Assembly: GCA_035409945.1 (NCBI GenBank)
Contig: DAONQC010000004.1
Span: 124,001-188,000 of the forward strand
DNA from: MWEH01 sp035409945
GTDB lineage: Bacteria; Bacillota; Clostridia; Christensenellales; DTU072
Reading direction: 5' to 3'
Length of the DNA stretch: 64,000 nucleotides
Made by a program: the position numbers and the translations under genes
The notes under the pieces: generated by a model
The model's database searches: none
What the model was told of the DNA's origin: nothing
Seen by the model: only the letters and a program-made list of their open reading frames with translations
Shown: piece by piece, positions 44,120-53,448 of the stretch
Layout: each line of letters opens with the position of its first letter
How positions within the stretch are numbered: the first letter of the stretch is position 1

Positions 44120-45208
44120 CTATCTATCCGAGCAATATTTTCTCACTATTGCCTGCATTTTGTCTAAATTTTTCTCCATATCTTGAACTAATTTTATTTG
44201 CGTTCTTGCACGATCTAAATTGTGTCCTTCTCTATGGATTCTAAAGTATGTATCTCCATTTATGTGATCTGTTAAAAATCTCATCCCACACTCAAATGTC
44301 ATAAGTATTGCCCCAAATGCTAATTGCTCTTTTTCTGTCTCAGTCAATCTTTCCCCTACTTCGCTAATAAAGCCTTCTGCATATGCTTCAAAAAGCTCTA
44401 GCGAAAAATTTACTTTAGACAAATCTTTTTCATCTTCAGCACCAGTTGTAGCACCCGACCTTATACTATCCCCAAAGTCATATACAATACTACCGGACAT
44501 TACAGTGTCTAAGTCTATAACAGTAGATGCAACCATAGCATCTAAGTCGATTAGTACATTATTTAGTTTTGTATCATTATGTGTTACACGTAAAGGAATT
44601 TCGCCACTTGCAAGCATGTTTACAATCCTTCCGCAATAATGTTTTCTCACCTTGAAAAAGTTAATTTCTTCTTCGCAATCTTTTTTTCTATCTAACGGAT
44701 CTTCTTCTAATGCTTTTAAAAAGTTATCATATCTAACAACTGTGTTGTGAAAATCCTTTATTGTTTCGTTCAGTTTTTCAGCTGGGAAATTATCTAATAG
44801 TTTTTGAAACCTGCCAAAACCTACTGCAGATAATCTAAACTCTTCTGGAGTGGCTCTTCTTTCAATACTTAGAGCCCCTTCGATGAAATTATACATCCTG
44901 TAAAAATTACCATCTTCCTCTAAATATTTTTCTCCACTAGTTGTCGGGATAACGACCATAACTGTATTTAGATTGCCGTTATTTTTCTTAGTTTCTTCAA
45001 GTATATATTCTGTTATGTTTACAATGTTTTCCATAAGTGCTTTAACATTTTTAAACACTTTATGGTTAATTCTTTGCATCAAATATCTAGGGCCACCGAC
45101 AGTAGTAACTAAATATGTGTCATTTATATGTCCACAACCATATCTTTCAACTTTAACAACTGTTCCTTTACAATCAAATTTCGATGCTGTTTTAATTAGT
45201 TTCTCCAT
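44120..45208 (-). CDS. nahK: N-acetylhexosamine 1-kinase-like phosphotransferase
   Basis: 362 residues, aminoglycoside-phosphotransferase (APH) fold. Strongly resembles Bifidobacterium NahK: YGCGHINDTYLVTT, GGPRYLMQRIN, RVTHNDTKLNNVLID (catalytic loop), VIDLDTVMSGS (metal Asp), FGDSIRSGATTGAEDEKDLS and ARTQIKLVQDME. NahK phosphorylates GlcNAc/GalNAc at C1 in the lacto-N-biose/galacto-N-biose route for mucin and milk glycans. The downstream galE is the partner in that route; the phosphorylase (lnpA) and uridylyltransferase (lnpC) are not adjacent here. Substrate range inferred from similarity recalled, not searched. Confidence 0.85.
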   Translation of the reverse strand: MEKLIKTASKFDCKGTVVKVERYGCGHINDTYLVTTVGGPRYLMQRINHKVFKNVKALMENIVNITEYILEETKKNNGNLNTVMVVIPTTSGEKYLEEDGNFYRMYNFIEGALSIERRATPEEFRLSAVGFGRFQKLLDNFPAEKLNETIKDFHNTVVRYDNFLKALEEDPLDRKKDCEEEINFFKVRKHYCGRIVNMLASGEIPLRVTHNDTKLNNVLIDLDAMVASTVIDLDTVMSGSIVYDFGDSIRSGATTGAEDEKDLSKVNFSLELFEAYAEGFISEVGERLTETEKEQLAFGAILMTFECGMRFLTDHINGDTYFRIHREGHNLDRARTQIKLVQDMEKNLDKMQAIVRKYCSDR

Positions 45209-45379
45209 TAAATCCCTCTACCTATGATGTTTTAACTACAAGTTTGTGTAAGAATCGTGAGTGTTTTAGCAGTTCACACTAGTTACAATCATAACATAAT
45301 ATGTGTATTTTTTCTATAAAAAATCATATGTACAAACTGATGGCTTATTTGGCTTAATCTCAAAAATCCAGGATGGGTT

Positions 45380-45540
45380 CAAGCTTTATAATTAACATGG
45401 CTTATTTGATAATTAACAGAACATTTCTTTTCGCTTGAATGTAATATCACACTCTATAAGAGAATTTAAACTTTATACCTAACATGAGAACCTGTTAAAT
45501 ATTTTTCATTTGAAAGTAATCACTAGTGTCTGTTATATAA
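45380..45540. repeat. Weak tandem duplicate upstream of nahK
   Basis: CTTTATAATTAACATGG (45384) is echoed as CTTTATACCTAACATGAG (45471, offset 87), and CATTTCTTTTCGCTTGAATGTAATATCAC by a shorter CATTTGAAAGTAATCAC-ending segment. Modest similarity. The remaining 45209-45380 shows no gene. Confidence 0.4.
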
Positions 45541-45589
45541 CTAAAAACCTAACCGCTATCAAAAAGTTTTTCTATGTCTTTTTGAACTC

Positions 45590-45618
45590 TTTACAAAAAC
45601 ACTATGGTTTGTTAAAAT
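45590..45618 (+). promoter_or_regulatory. Promoter of tRNA-Val
   Basis: TTTACA (45590-45595), 17 bp, TAAAAT (45613-45618), 13 bp before the tRNA. Confidence 0.7.
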
Positions 45619-45631
45619 ACAAATACTTTAT

Positions 45632-45707
45632 GGGCAATTAACTCAGCTGGTAGAGTGCTTCCGTCACATGGAAGAAGTCAGGGGTTCGAGTCCCTTATTG
45701 CCCACCA
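45632..45707 (+). tRNA. tRNA-Val (anticodon CAC)
   Basis: 76 nt. Acceptor GGGCAAT/ATTGCCC, D arm ACTCAGCTGGTAGAGT, anticodon stem CTTCC/GGAAG with loop GTCACAT (CAC reads GUG), T arm with GGGTTCGAGTCCC, discriminator A and encoded CCA. Confidence 0.97.
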
Positions 45708-45711
45708 AAAA

Positions 45712-45747
45712 ACACGGTGCACAATAATCTGACACCGTGTTTTTTTG
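45712..45747 (+). terminator. Terminator of tRNA-Val
   Basis: ACACGGTG ... CACCGTGT followed by a run of T, immediately after the tRNA. Confidence 0.93.
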
Positions 45748-45830
45748 TCGATAAAAAGAGAACATTTAATGAGGAGAATCTCCTTTTATACTACAGCAAT
45801 TATACTCAAGTCCCATAAACCCTCTTCCTT

Positions 45831-46172
45831 TTACTTAACCTTAAATTCTATTTTTCCGAAATCATCTCGGAATAAAAGTTTCCCTTTTTTTACTAAATAT
45901 GCACCTACGTGACTTGCTAATTTGGCAGGAATGCCTAAACCTATTTCAAAATATTCTCCCAAACCATTCGGTTTTACATCATCAACTTGGTTCCCTAGTA
46001 TAAACCAGCCTTTACCTTGGAAATGTTCCGTAATCTTGTTTAAGTCTTCATTAGACACGCCGTAAATTGAAGAAAATTCTTTTCCTGTATAAAAAACAAC
46101 ACCTGTTTGTCTTTCCTCATAACCAAAAACTCTTGCCCTACCGCCTCTTGCCAAAGTATACATTTTTTCCAT
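45831..46172 (-). CDS. Small conserved-looking protein of unknown function (113 residues)
   Basis: No signal peptide or TM. Contains ARGGRARVFGYEERQTGVVFYTGKEFSS and GLGIPAKLASHVGAYLVKKGKLLF; I recognise no family. The start has a strong AAAGGAGG SD 8 nt upstream that lies inside the last codons of the preceding 46175-46546 gene (stop to start 2 bp), so the two are translationally coupled and probably work together. Confidence 0.75.
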   Translation of the reverse strand: MEKMYTLARGGRARVFGYEERQTGVVFYTGKEFSSIYGVSNEDLNKITEHFQGKGWFILGNQVDDVKPNGLGEYFEIGLGIPAKLASHVGAYLVKKGKLLFRDDFGKIEFKVK

Positions 46173-46174
46173 AA

Positions 46175-46546
46175 TTATTTCCTCCTTTCAAATCTTACTG
46201 TTTGTTTTTTCATATCAACATCTGTTGTTATATATCCTTCAGAAAGCCAGGCTGCTGCTATTGACCGCGAATCCGAATTCGCCCACATAGCCCTGTATCT
46301 ACGACAAGAATTAGGCAACTTACTTTTGACGATATCTTCTATTTCATCAAAAGTGAGATCTAAAATATCTTTTCCACAATTTGCTAAATAGTCCGCAAGA
46401 TATCTATATTTGCCGTTTACCTCACTTATGCTCCTAACAGCGTTTTTCTTTTCAACAGGCTTTTCTATCGTTTTTTCTAATGACGCAACTTTTTCTTCAA
46501 GCGTGACTATACGTTCATATAATTCTAATAATAGCTTCTCACTCAT
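46175..46546 (-). CDS. Coiled-coil plus DUF7662-like small protein (123 residues)
   Basis: N-terminal coiled coil (ELYERIVTLEEKVASLEKTIEKP) then YRYLADYLANCGKDILDLTFDEIEDIVKSKLPNSCRRYRAMWANSD..SIAAAWLSEGY. That second part matches my memory of a domain (LtFdEIE-x-LP-SaxxyraWWaN-AWl-aGw) found in nuclease- and restriction-associated proteins. The assignment is from pattern memory and needs a profile search. It heads a two-gene unit with 45831-46172 under the promoter at 46570-46598. Confidence 0.65.
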   Translation of the reverse strand: MSEKLLLELYERIVTLEEKVASLEKTIEKPVEKKNAVRSISEVNGKYRYLADYLANCGKDILDLTFDEIEDIVKSKLPNSCRRYRAMWANSDSRSIAAAWLSEGYITTDVDMKKQTVRFERRK

Positions 46547-46569
46547 TTTTATTACCTTCTACGATTATT

Positions 46570-46598
46570 ATAATATCATACCAAAACGCACCATGCAA
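46570..46598 (-). promoter_or_regulatory. Promoter of the 46546-45831 gene pair
   Basis: TTGCAT (46593-46598), 17 bp, TATTAT (46570-46575). Confidence 0.65.
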
Positions 46599-46659
46599 GT
46601 ACTTTTTAGTATTTTTTAGTATTTTTTGTGAACATTGATAACTTATGTCTGACTGCATG

Positions 46660-47625
46660 TCATTGCTTATATTTAAAAACCACTTGTACTGGATAATGGT
46701 CGGAGGGATATTGGCCGTCTATAACTGAATTAATGACTTCATAAGTTGTGGGTGTTAAATCAGTAGCTTTGAATAAGATAAAATCAATAACATAAGAAAT
46801 AGTAGGGTCTTTTTCGCCGTATTTATGAAAAGTGTTTCCGGCTTGTATAACTTCTACACCTTCTGCATACTTAGCATCCGTAAACAATGAGGTTAAATAT
46901 TTATATGGATCATTAGGCTTCTCTGTTTCTCTAGCTTCAATGAAATTTAAATCTCCAAGCAAAATTACATTTTTAGCACCCAATTCACTGATCTTACTGT
47001 TTATAAGCTTTAAACTCTCAATTCTCGCAGTTTTGCCTAAATGATCTAAATGTGTGTTGAATATATGTATTTCCTTGCCATTTTTGTCCTTCAATTTAAC
47101 CCAAGAGCAAATCCGAGGAAATCCTGCATCCCAGCCTTTACTTTGTACATCTGGAGTTTCGGATAACCAAAAAACGCCCTTATCCAAAAGTTTAAATCTT
47201 GTCTCGTTGTAGTATATACCGCATGCCTCGGCACTTGAACCTTTTGAGCGATACGGAGTATAACTACTATACCCTACTAAATATTTTGCAAAATGATTCT
47301 CTTGGATTTTTTTCATTTCCTGCACACCTAAAATGTCTGGCTTGCTATTTTCAATTACTTTCAAAACTAAAGGTGCTCTATATCGCCATCTATGTTCGGT
47401 ATACAAATCTCCTGTTGCAAGGCGAATGTTATAACTCATAACAGTAATTTCATTTTCGTTGATAGGCTTGGTAGAAATATCAACCTCTTCAGAGTGTTTG
47501 TTTATATACACCGCTGAATATGCAAAATCAATACCAAATCCTAAAGCTACTATACCAATTACTGCTGCTAATACTATAACTGTTATCATAACTACACGCC
47601 TTTTTTTTGTTCGGGTTTTAACCAT
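46660..47625 (-). CDS. Membrane-anchored endonuclease/exonuclease/phosphatase (EEP) fold enzyme
   Basis: 321 residues. Basic N-terminus, one TM helix (VVMITVIVLAAVIGIVALGFGI), then an extracytoplasmic EEP domain: VMSYNIRLATGD, ILGVQEMK (metal Glu), FNTHLDHLGKTAR, ILLGDLNF (catalytic Asp/Asn), VIDFILF and SDHYPV (catalytic His). Family members cleave DNA, phosphoinositides, sphingomyelin or other phosphoesters; the outside location favours a nutrient or envelope substrate. Lies 23 bp after the GIY-YIG gene, same strand. Confidence 0.87.
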   Translation of the reverse strand: MVKTRTKKRRVVMITVIVLAAVIGIVALGFGIDFAYSAVYINKHSEEVDISTKPINENEITVMSYNIRLATGDLYTEHRWRYRAPLVLKVIENSKPDILGVQEMKKIQENHFAKYLVGYSSYTPYRSKGSSAEACGIYYNETRFKLLDKGVFWLSETPDVQSKGWDAGFPRICSWVKLKDKNGKEIHIFNTHLDHLGKTARIESLKLINSKISELGAKNVILLGDLNFIEARETEKPNDPYKYLTSLFTDAKYAEGVEVIQAGNTFHKYGEKDPTISYVIDFILFKATDLTPTTYEVINSVIDGQYPSDHYPVQVVFKYKQ

Positions 47626-47648
47626 ATATAAACCTCTTTGCTAAATAA

Positions 47649-48566
47649 TCATTCTTCTCCATTTAACTTTGCTTCAATCCATTGTTTATAAGTTGTTTCC
47701 GGGCTATCTTTTAACTTCCAGGAAGCTGGACCACTTTTGCTCTCAGTGGCGCAAATAATTGCTGCAGCCTCGCTTAGGCTATTGAAAACATGGTTTTGTG
47801 CTAATTTTAATCCGTCTTCAGTTTCGATTATTATCTTTGCATCGATCAATCTCTCTCTTTCTTTATTATTTTTGCCCCCTTCCTTGCCTCCCCACTTGCT
47901 ACTCAGTTTTGAACCTTTTAACACAACAAATTCATCCTTTATTATTTGAGCTCTTGCTGAATAATCTCTGCCTTCAAGCACAAATTCTTGCAAGTTTAAT
48001 TTAGAATCTCCTAGCATATCTTGCGTTTCATCAACCATTGGTGCTTGCCTGAAGATATCCACTCTTATTGTGGGTAACACTACATCAACTAAAGGATGTA
48101 AAAAATTTTCCATATCAATCTTATCACCAAGAGGTAACTGTTTTCGTTTTTTACTTTCAGGCTTTATATTATCCAGTTTGATCTTTTTTGCTTTATCGCA
48201 AAGCTCTATAAGCCTTGCTTCAAGATATTGCGTATGACTCTTTGTCAATTTTCCTGAATTGTCTGTCACAACCACGACTCTATCATATGAGTCGTTTTTA
48301 ATTGGATGATTAGAATCATTCCATCTCCCTACAATGCCCATAGATTCTCCAATATACGCTCCATTTTCACCTATTAGAATATACACCCCTGCACGCTTTA
48401 ATTCATCTAACTCTCTTAATTCACCAAGACGGTTTATAGGAGATGATATGACATGTCCTGTCCAGGTATAATGCATTTCCGCAGTTATCATCCCGTTAAT
48501 AGTTCCATCTAATAAAATCATGCTGATCGTTACACTTTCTTTTTTCATTTTAGTTTCGTTTTTCAT
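47649..48566 (-). CDS. GIY-YIG-like protein with C-terminal DUF4357-like domain
   Basis: 305 residues from ATG at 48566 (AGGAG 9 nt upstream; an ATG six codons earlier overlaps the SD). GVYILIGENGAYIGESMGIVGRW matches the GIY-YIG core (GVYIL ... AYIGES), followed by YLEARLIELC with the conserved Glu. The C-terminus (SLSEAAAIICATESKSGPASWKLKDSPETTYKQW) is DUF4357-like. Such proteins occur as stand-alone nuclease-like genes of unclear role, sometimes near defence loci. No methylase or restriction subunit is adjacent. Cytosolic, no TM. Confidence 0.8.
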   Translation of the reverse strand: MKNETKMKKESVTISMILLDGTINGMITAEMHYTWTGHVISSPINRLGELRELDELKRAGVYILIGENGAYIGESMGIVGRWNDSNHPIKNDSYDRVVVVTDNSGKLTKSHTQYLEARLIELCDKAKKIKLDNIKPESKKRKQLPLGDKIDMENFLHPLVDVVLPTIRVDIFRQAPMVDETQDMLGDSKLNLQEFVLEGRDYSARAQIIKDEFVVLKGSKLSSKWGGKEGGKNNKERERLIDAKIIIETEDGLKLAQNHVFNSLSEAAAIICATESKSGPASWKLKDSPETTYKQWIEAKLNGEE

Positions 48567-48664
48567 TGTTATTTTCTCCTGCATTGAATTTATGTGTATT
48601 ATTTCTATGTCGTAAGAGCCTAAATAAAATTACATTCATTTAGTCTTTCTATGGCGATTTTTTG

Positions 48665-50506
48665 CTACCTAATTTCATCATCTAAGCCCTCTAAGAGAGC
48701 ATCTTCTTCTAACGATAATTCAGATGGCTCATCGGGTGCGCTTTTAATTTCTAAAGAAGATTTAGATACAGGCTCATTAGGTAAACTCTCTGTATCTGAA
48801 GATTGATTTTCCTTTTTGGCTGATGAAGTGTCTTCTTCGGTAGATAACGATTCGCCACCATTTTCGGATAGAGTTTCTTGTTCGGCTCTTTGACGAAGCT
48901 CTTCAATAATTTTTTCATGCCCTGCAACATCTAAATCATAAAAAAGATATGGTATCGCAGAGAGGAAAACACTGGACGCAGCAACTGCAATATGAATTAA
49001 GAAAATTGTTTTACTGACTGAAAGATCAAATAAAATATCCCAGTCTGTTGTCAGTCCAGCACGTGTTAAGAAGAAAGGTAAAACATATCCCATTGCAAGG
49101 CCTAGCGGCGTAGAAAGATAGGTAAATATTCCCATAAATCCATCTAGTCTTTCCCCACTTATATATTGTTGATAATCCCAAGTAATTGATGTATATGTCT
49201 TATTCAAAGCATTTGCAGGAGTTGAAAATATTGAACTAACAAATGCTCCAATCATATAAATAACTAGACTCGATTGCCATACTCCAATTGCAAGCACTCC
49301 AAACATTAATACTTGTATAAATCTACAACCAACATAAGTCTTTCTAAGACCAAATTTGCGTACTAAAAGTGGTGTTATCAAATTGGCAGGTGTGCTAGAT
49401 AACCCAGTTACCGCTACAGCAATACCCATGGCCCACTCCATCTTTATTGTGTATACAAACATCCAAGAAAGTACGGGTCCTGCCACCGCATTTAATGTGT
49501 ATAAAATACCACTAATATTTCCAATCCACAGATATTTATTTCGCAAAACTTCTTTAATGCCGTATTTAAACTCTACTTTAGGTCTATGCTCCTTGTTTTG
49601 AACAACTCGTTCTTGTGGGATAATAGCAAAGAAACTTAAAGCTAAAGAGATCGCACAGAAAACAGGAATGAAAACTCTGTATGTGGAGATACTAAGCATC
49701 CCACCAGTCCACACTGCTACAATTGGGAATAATATTCCATATAGCGAGCGCAGTAGCCCATTAACAATGCTGGTAATGGAGATAATTTTAGTTCTCTCGT
49801 TAGCAGATGTAGATACAACATATGAAAGGCTAGCAACACTTCCAGTGTAGTTGAACATAAAAATACCTAGAAGCGCAAACACTAAGTTGCTTAGTACCAG
49901 TTTCTGGGCATAAGACATAATTTGATATGGGAAAAATGTAATGACAGATAATAAAACGGCAGTTGGTATCCCTGCAAAAAGTAACCACGGCTTATATTTA
50001 CCGTACTTTTTGCTAAACTTCTTCATAAGTAAAATTCGAAAATATACAGAACCTACATTGGCAATTATGAAAGTAGACAGTATTTTAAATAGGCCTATAA
50101 CAAACTTTTCACCTACCGTATCAGGAACAAACCACATCCCTATACTTATAACACATAAAATAGCCGATATTATGTGGATAATCTTGCTTGTCTTTTTAGG
50201 TAGCTCTCCTAAGTTGTCTGTAACTAGCATATGTAGTGGGTTAAATATTAGTCCCATTATCGAGCCTATCATACCAACAATATAAATATCGTCAACAGCC
50301 AGTCCAAATATTGGTCCGATTAAATAACTTGCTACATTAAAGCTAATGACAGTGCCTAGATATGCAATACCATTGACACCCATCCCACCTAAACCGATTG
50401 CAACAAACTCTTTTATAGAGACATCCTCTCCCTCTTTTGGCTTGTTCCAATGGGCTTTTAAATATCCCATCCAAGACTTAACTTTTGCAGAAACTTTTGT
50501 AGCCAT
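48665..50506 (-). CDS. GPH-family (MelB-like) glycoside:cation symporter
   Basis: 613 residues, 12 TM helices, then an acidic Ser/Glu-rich cytosolic tail of about 90 residues (NGGESLSTEEDTSSAKKENQ) that is unusual for the family. KYGKYKPWLLFAGIP is the GPH loop and KFGLRKTYVGCR lies in the second half. The start codon ATG (50504-50506) overlaps the stop of the LRR lipoprotein gene by 1 bp (TAATG) with SD GGAGAGG. Third gene of the arabinofuranosidase operon, so an arabinoside or arabino-oligosaccharide is the likely substrate. Confidence 0.87.
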   Translation of the reverse strand: MATKVSAKVKSWMGYLKAHWNKPKEGEDVSIKEFVAIGLGGMGVNGIAYLGTVISFNVASYLIGPIFGLAVDDIYIVGMIGSIMGLIFNPLHMLVTDNLGELPKKTSKIIHIISAILCVISIGMWFVPDTVGEKFVIGLFKILSTFIIANVGSVYFRILLMKKFSKKYGKYKPWLLFAGIPTAVLLSVITFFPYQIMSYAQKLVLSNLVFALLGIFMFNYTGSVASLSYVVSTSANERTKIISITSIVNGLLRSLYGILFPIVAVWTGGMLSISTYRVFIPVFCAISLALSFFAIIPQERVVQNKEHRPKVEFKYGIKEVLRNKYLWIGNISGILYTLNAVAGPVLSWMFVYTIKMEWAMGIAVAVTGLSSTPANLITPLLVRKFGLRKTYVGCRFIQVLMFGVLAIGVWQSSLVIYMIGAFVSSIFSTPANALNKTYTSITWDYQQYISGERLDGFMGIFTYLSTPLGLAMGYVLPFFLTRAGLTTDWDILFDLSVSKTIFLIHIAVAASSVFLSAIPYLFYDLDVAGHEKIIEELRQRAEQETLSENGGESLSTEEDTSSAKKENQSSDTESLPNEPVSKSSLEIKSAPDEPSELSLEEDALLEGLDDEIR

Positions 50507-51312
50507 TATGTTGCCTCTCCAAATATTACTTGTACTTCCTTTATATCTTGTCCAGCTTTCGTGGGATACCACTTTTTACCAAGGCCTATATCGGCTTCTG
50601 CTTTGTACACCCTTATGTTTAAAAGATTTACACAGTTATAAAAAGCAAACTCGCCAATACTTTCAATTGTTTTAGGGATTTCTATATTGGTAAGTTTTTC
50701 ACAACCTAAAAATGCATTTTTTCCTATAGAATTTAATCCTTCATTGAAAGTTGTTTTATTTAAAGCAAGTGCTTTTAAAAATGCCATATCACCTACTTCT
50801 TTTACCGTAGAGGAAAGTTTTATTTCTTTTAGATTACTGCATTTATAAAATGCCATATCCTCGATTTTTTCCACGCCTTCAGGTATAACATATGAATCTG
50901 CTTTTTTATTTGGAAAAGCAATGAGCGTTTTACCATCTTTACTGAATAAAACCCCATCTACACTTTTATAGTTTGCGTTATTTTCAGATACTATTATCTT
51001 TGTAAGTGCAGGATTATTGCGAATAGCCCAAACATCTATCTTTTGAATGTTGTCGCCTAGTGTAATTTCCGTTAAATAGTCTGAATTTGATAGTCCGTGT
51101 TTAGCTATTTCAGTAACAGCAATCCCATCTACTTCATCAGGAACTGTTAGCGTTGTAACTGACTGTAAGTCTTTGTATGCGGTAACTGTATATGTGTTTG
51201 TTTCTTTTTGAAGGGTATATTCTAAACTATCCTTCTTTACAACCGTGCATCCAGATACCATCATCCCAATACAAAAAACTAATAAAACTACTAGAAGAAA
51301 TCTTTTTTTCAT
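50506..51312 (-). CDS. BspA-like leucine-rich-repeat lipoprotein
   Basis: 268 residues. Lipobox VSGC (Cys about residue 22). At least four LRR_5/BspA units: VTEIAKHGLSNSDYLTEITLGDNIQKI, EKIEDMAFYKCSNLKEIKLSSTVKEV, GDMAFLKALALNKTTFNEGLNSI and GKNAFLGCEKLTNIEIPKTIESI. Surface binding role is likely. The start overlaps the stop of the GH51 gene (ATGA). Its place between a glycosidase and a sugar carrier suggests glycan binding, but this is inference. Confidence 0.88.
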   Translation of the reverse strand: MKKRFLLVVLLVFCIGMMVSGCTVVKKDSLEYTLQKETNTYTVTAYKDLQSVTTLTVPDEVDGIAVTEIAKHGLSNSDYLTEITLGDNIQKIDVWAIRNNPALTKIIVSENNANYKSVDGVLFSKDGKTLIAFPNKKADSYVIPEGVEKIEDMAFYKCSNLKEIKLSSTVKEVGDMAFLKALALNKTTFNEGLNSIGKNAFLGCEKLTNIEIPKTIESIGEFAFYNCVNLLNIRVYKAEADIGLGKKWYPTKAGQDIKEVQVIFGEAT

Positions 51313-53327
51313 AAGGCCTCCTCTAATTTAACAACACAAACACTTCTTGGTGGCAATATTATATGTGCAGAGCTATCAATAAATTCCACATTGCTTTTTA
51401 CGGGATAAATAAGTTCTTTAGTTGGGTTAAAATAATCGGGTGTATTTCTAGCATAATCATCCGTACATGAAAGTGTCTCTATGCTAGCTGTTTTATTTAT
51501 CTTAGTCCCTTCTAACTTGATGTTAACGTCCGATTGTTCGTATCTTATGTTAACTAACTTTATGTATATAGATTTTCCATCTGTTGTCGCACTACGATAA
51601 GCATCTTTTAATTCACTTTCATTAGGAATATACTGGTTCCCAATGTTTGTAGCAAAAAGCTTCTGTACATAATAATTAGCAGTTTTAATGACATATAGAC
51701 TGTTGTAATTTATGAGATTATGTTTCCATTGTTCCCCGCCAACCCTAGAAAACAGTGGCGCATACGAAGACATTATAACTTTATCAGCATTGCGCTCTAT
51801 ATGGGTAAGATAAGCAGCCTCAGCAAGAGCTGAATAATAATTATTAGGCAAAGCCTTATCATCCCAAGGACTATTTGCTGCGTACTCTCCTAAAAATATT
51901 TTAATTTTTTTGTCATAATCATCATACATATTAGCATTTTCAATGCACCACTTAGGTGTACGATAGAAATGATCATCTGCAATACAATCATCGTGTATTC
52001 CATCAAAGCCTTTTCTTCTTTCCTCATAGCTTTTATGCTTATAACAGTCAAACCCTACACTGAATATTATCTCCATATATGGATATTTCTTTTTAATTTC
52101 AGCTTTGATAGCCTCAAAATTGCGTAAATATATATCACCCCAATTTTCATTTCCAATTCCAATCATCTTTAACCCAAACGGTTCAGGATGACCACTATCT
52201 GCACGGAGTTTAGCCCATTTATTAGTTTTAGGATCACCGTTTGCAAATTCGATTAAATCAATTGCATCATCTATATATCTTTGAAATTCAGGTTGACCTA
52301 CCGTAAAATATTTTTCTGAACGCCCCTGGCAGGCAAGACCTGCGTTGACTATTGGCATAGGCTCAGCTCCAAGATGCTCGCAAAGTAAAAAGTATTCATA
52401 AAAGCCTATTTCATAACTCTGCATATATCCACCATCAGCTTGCGCTTCTCCCCATAAATTTAGCTGTGGTTTACGATCTTCAATTTTTCCAACAGTGTTT
52501 TTCCAATAATATGAGTTATGTTCGTCATACCCTTCTACAATACATCCGCCAGGGAAGCGAACAAATGAAGGTTTTAACTCCTGTAAAGCATCTACAAGAT
52601 CCCTTCTCATTTTACCGCCGCTCCAAACTGGATTATCAAATCCAAGAGCAGTATTTTCTCCAAAATAAAATGCATCTACACATAATGAGCCTTCACCATT
52701 TAGCCTCAATGAAAACTTCCCTACCAAAGTTTTTAAGCCTTTTAAGTTAAGTACTATTTCTTTCCATTCAAAGGGTTTATCTAAAGAAATTATTTTCACA
52801 TCAGTAAGCGCATCTTCATTCTCAACAAAAACTTCAATTTTCCCTACAAAAGATATGTTTTTTAACCAAAACTTACAAATATATTCCTGACCATCTTTTA
52901 TTCCAATTGCTGGGAGGGTAGAATTTGCCCTAAAGTAACGACCTTTTTTCTCAGTACTATCCCCTCCGTTATAACCAAGATTACTTAAAACAGCTTTGCC
53001 CGACACTTCTATAAGTGGAAAGCGTTTTTCCTGCCCTTTGTATGATGCTGTAAACTGTTCTGATACTATGCCGCCACTTAATTCCCAGTATCTGAAAAAA
53101 TCATTATATTCTTTATATGTTACTTTTTTTCTATGTTGTTTTAATTTGCGCAAGAAAAAATGAACATCTTTTTTGGGTTTACGGTAACGAAAATCAAATC
53201 TTGCATTGATTATCTGGTTACTATTTATGCCCCCATCAATTGAAAAATTGATATCCTCAAAAAACAGTCCATACAGCTTGTTGCTGATTGACTTTTTCTT
53301 ATTAAAATCAAATGTAATAGTCCCCAT
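51309..53327 (-). CDS. GH51 alpha-L-arabinofuranosidase
   Basis: About 672 residues. YGLFFEDINFSIDGGI at the N-terminus, RFPGGCIVEGYDEHNSYYWK, the acid/base Glu in MIGIGNENWGD and the nucleophile Glu in KIFLGEYAANSPWD define family 51. An extra carbohydrate-binding-like beta domain sits at about residues 110-230 (NSTLPAIGIKDGQEYICKFWLKN). It releases arabinofuranose from arabinan or arabinoxylan fragments; no signal peptide, so intracellular. Start is either ATG at 53327 or GTG at 53336; both have weak SDs. First gene of a three-gene operon with overlapping ends. Confidence 0.92.
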   Translation of the reverse strand: MGTITFDFNKKKSISNKLYGLFFEDINFSIDGGINSNQIINARFDFRYRKPKKDVHFFLRKLKQHRKKVTYKEYNDFFRYWELSGGIVSEQFTASYKGQEKRFPLIEVSGKAVLSNLGYNGGDSTEKKGRYFRANSTLPAIGIKDGQEYICKFWLKNISFVGKIEVFVENEDALTDVKIISLDKPFEWKEIVLNLKGLKTLVGKFSLRLNGEGSLCVDAFYFGENTALGFDNPVWSGGKMRRDLVDALQELKPSFVRFPGGCIVEGYDEHNSYYWKNTVGKIEDRKPQLNLWGEAQADGGYMQSYEIGFYEYFLLCEHLGAEPMPIVNAGLACQGRSEKYFTVGQPEFQRYIDDAIDLIEFANGDPKTNKWAKLRADSGHPEPFGLKMIGIGNENWGDIYLRNFEAIKAEIKKKYPYMEIIFSVGFDCYKHKSYEERRKGFDGIHDDCIADDHFYRTPKWCIENANMYDDYDKKIKIFLGEYAANSPWDDKALPNNYYSALAEAAYLTHIERNADKVIMSSYAPLFSRVGGEQWKHNLINYNSLYVIKTANYYVQKLFATNIGNQYIPNESELKDAYRSATTDGKSIYIKLVNIRYEQSDVNIKLEGTKINKTASIETLSCTDDYARNTPDYFNPTKELIYPVKSNVEFIDSSAHIILPPRSVCVVKLEEAL

Positions 53328-53359
53328 TTTACCCACACTAATACTTTAATATTAAGTAA

Positions 53360-53388
53360 ATAATACTATTATTTTAAGTGGATATCAA
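53360..53388 (-). promoter_or_regulatory. Promoter of the arabinofuranosidase operon
   Basis: TTGATA (53383-53388), 17 bp, TATTAT (53360-53365). Confidence 0.65.
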
Positions 53389-53448
53389 TGCACAGAGTTT
53401 TAGATAGTAGTTAGAAGGCTATCTAAACTATCATTACTACCACTTATC

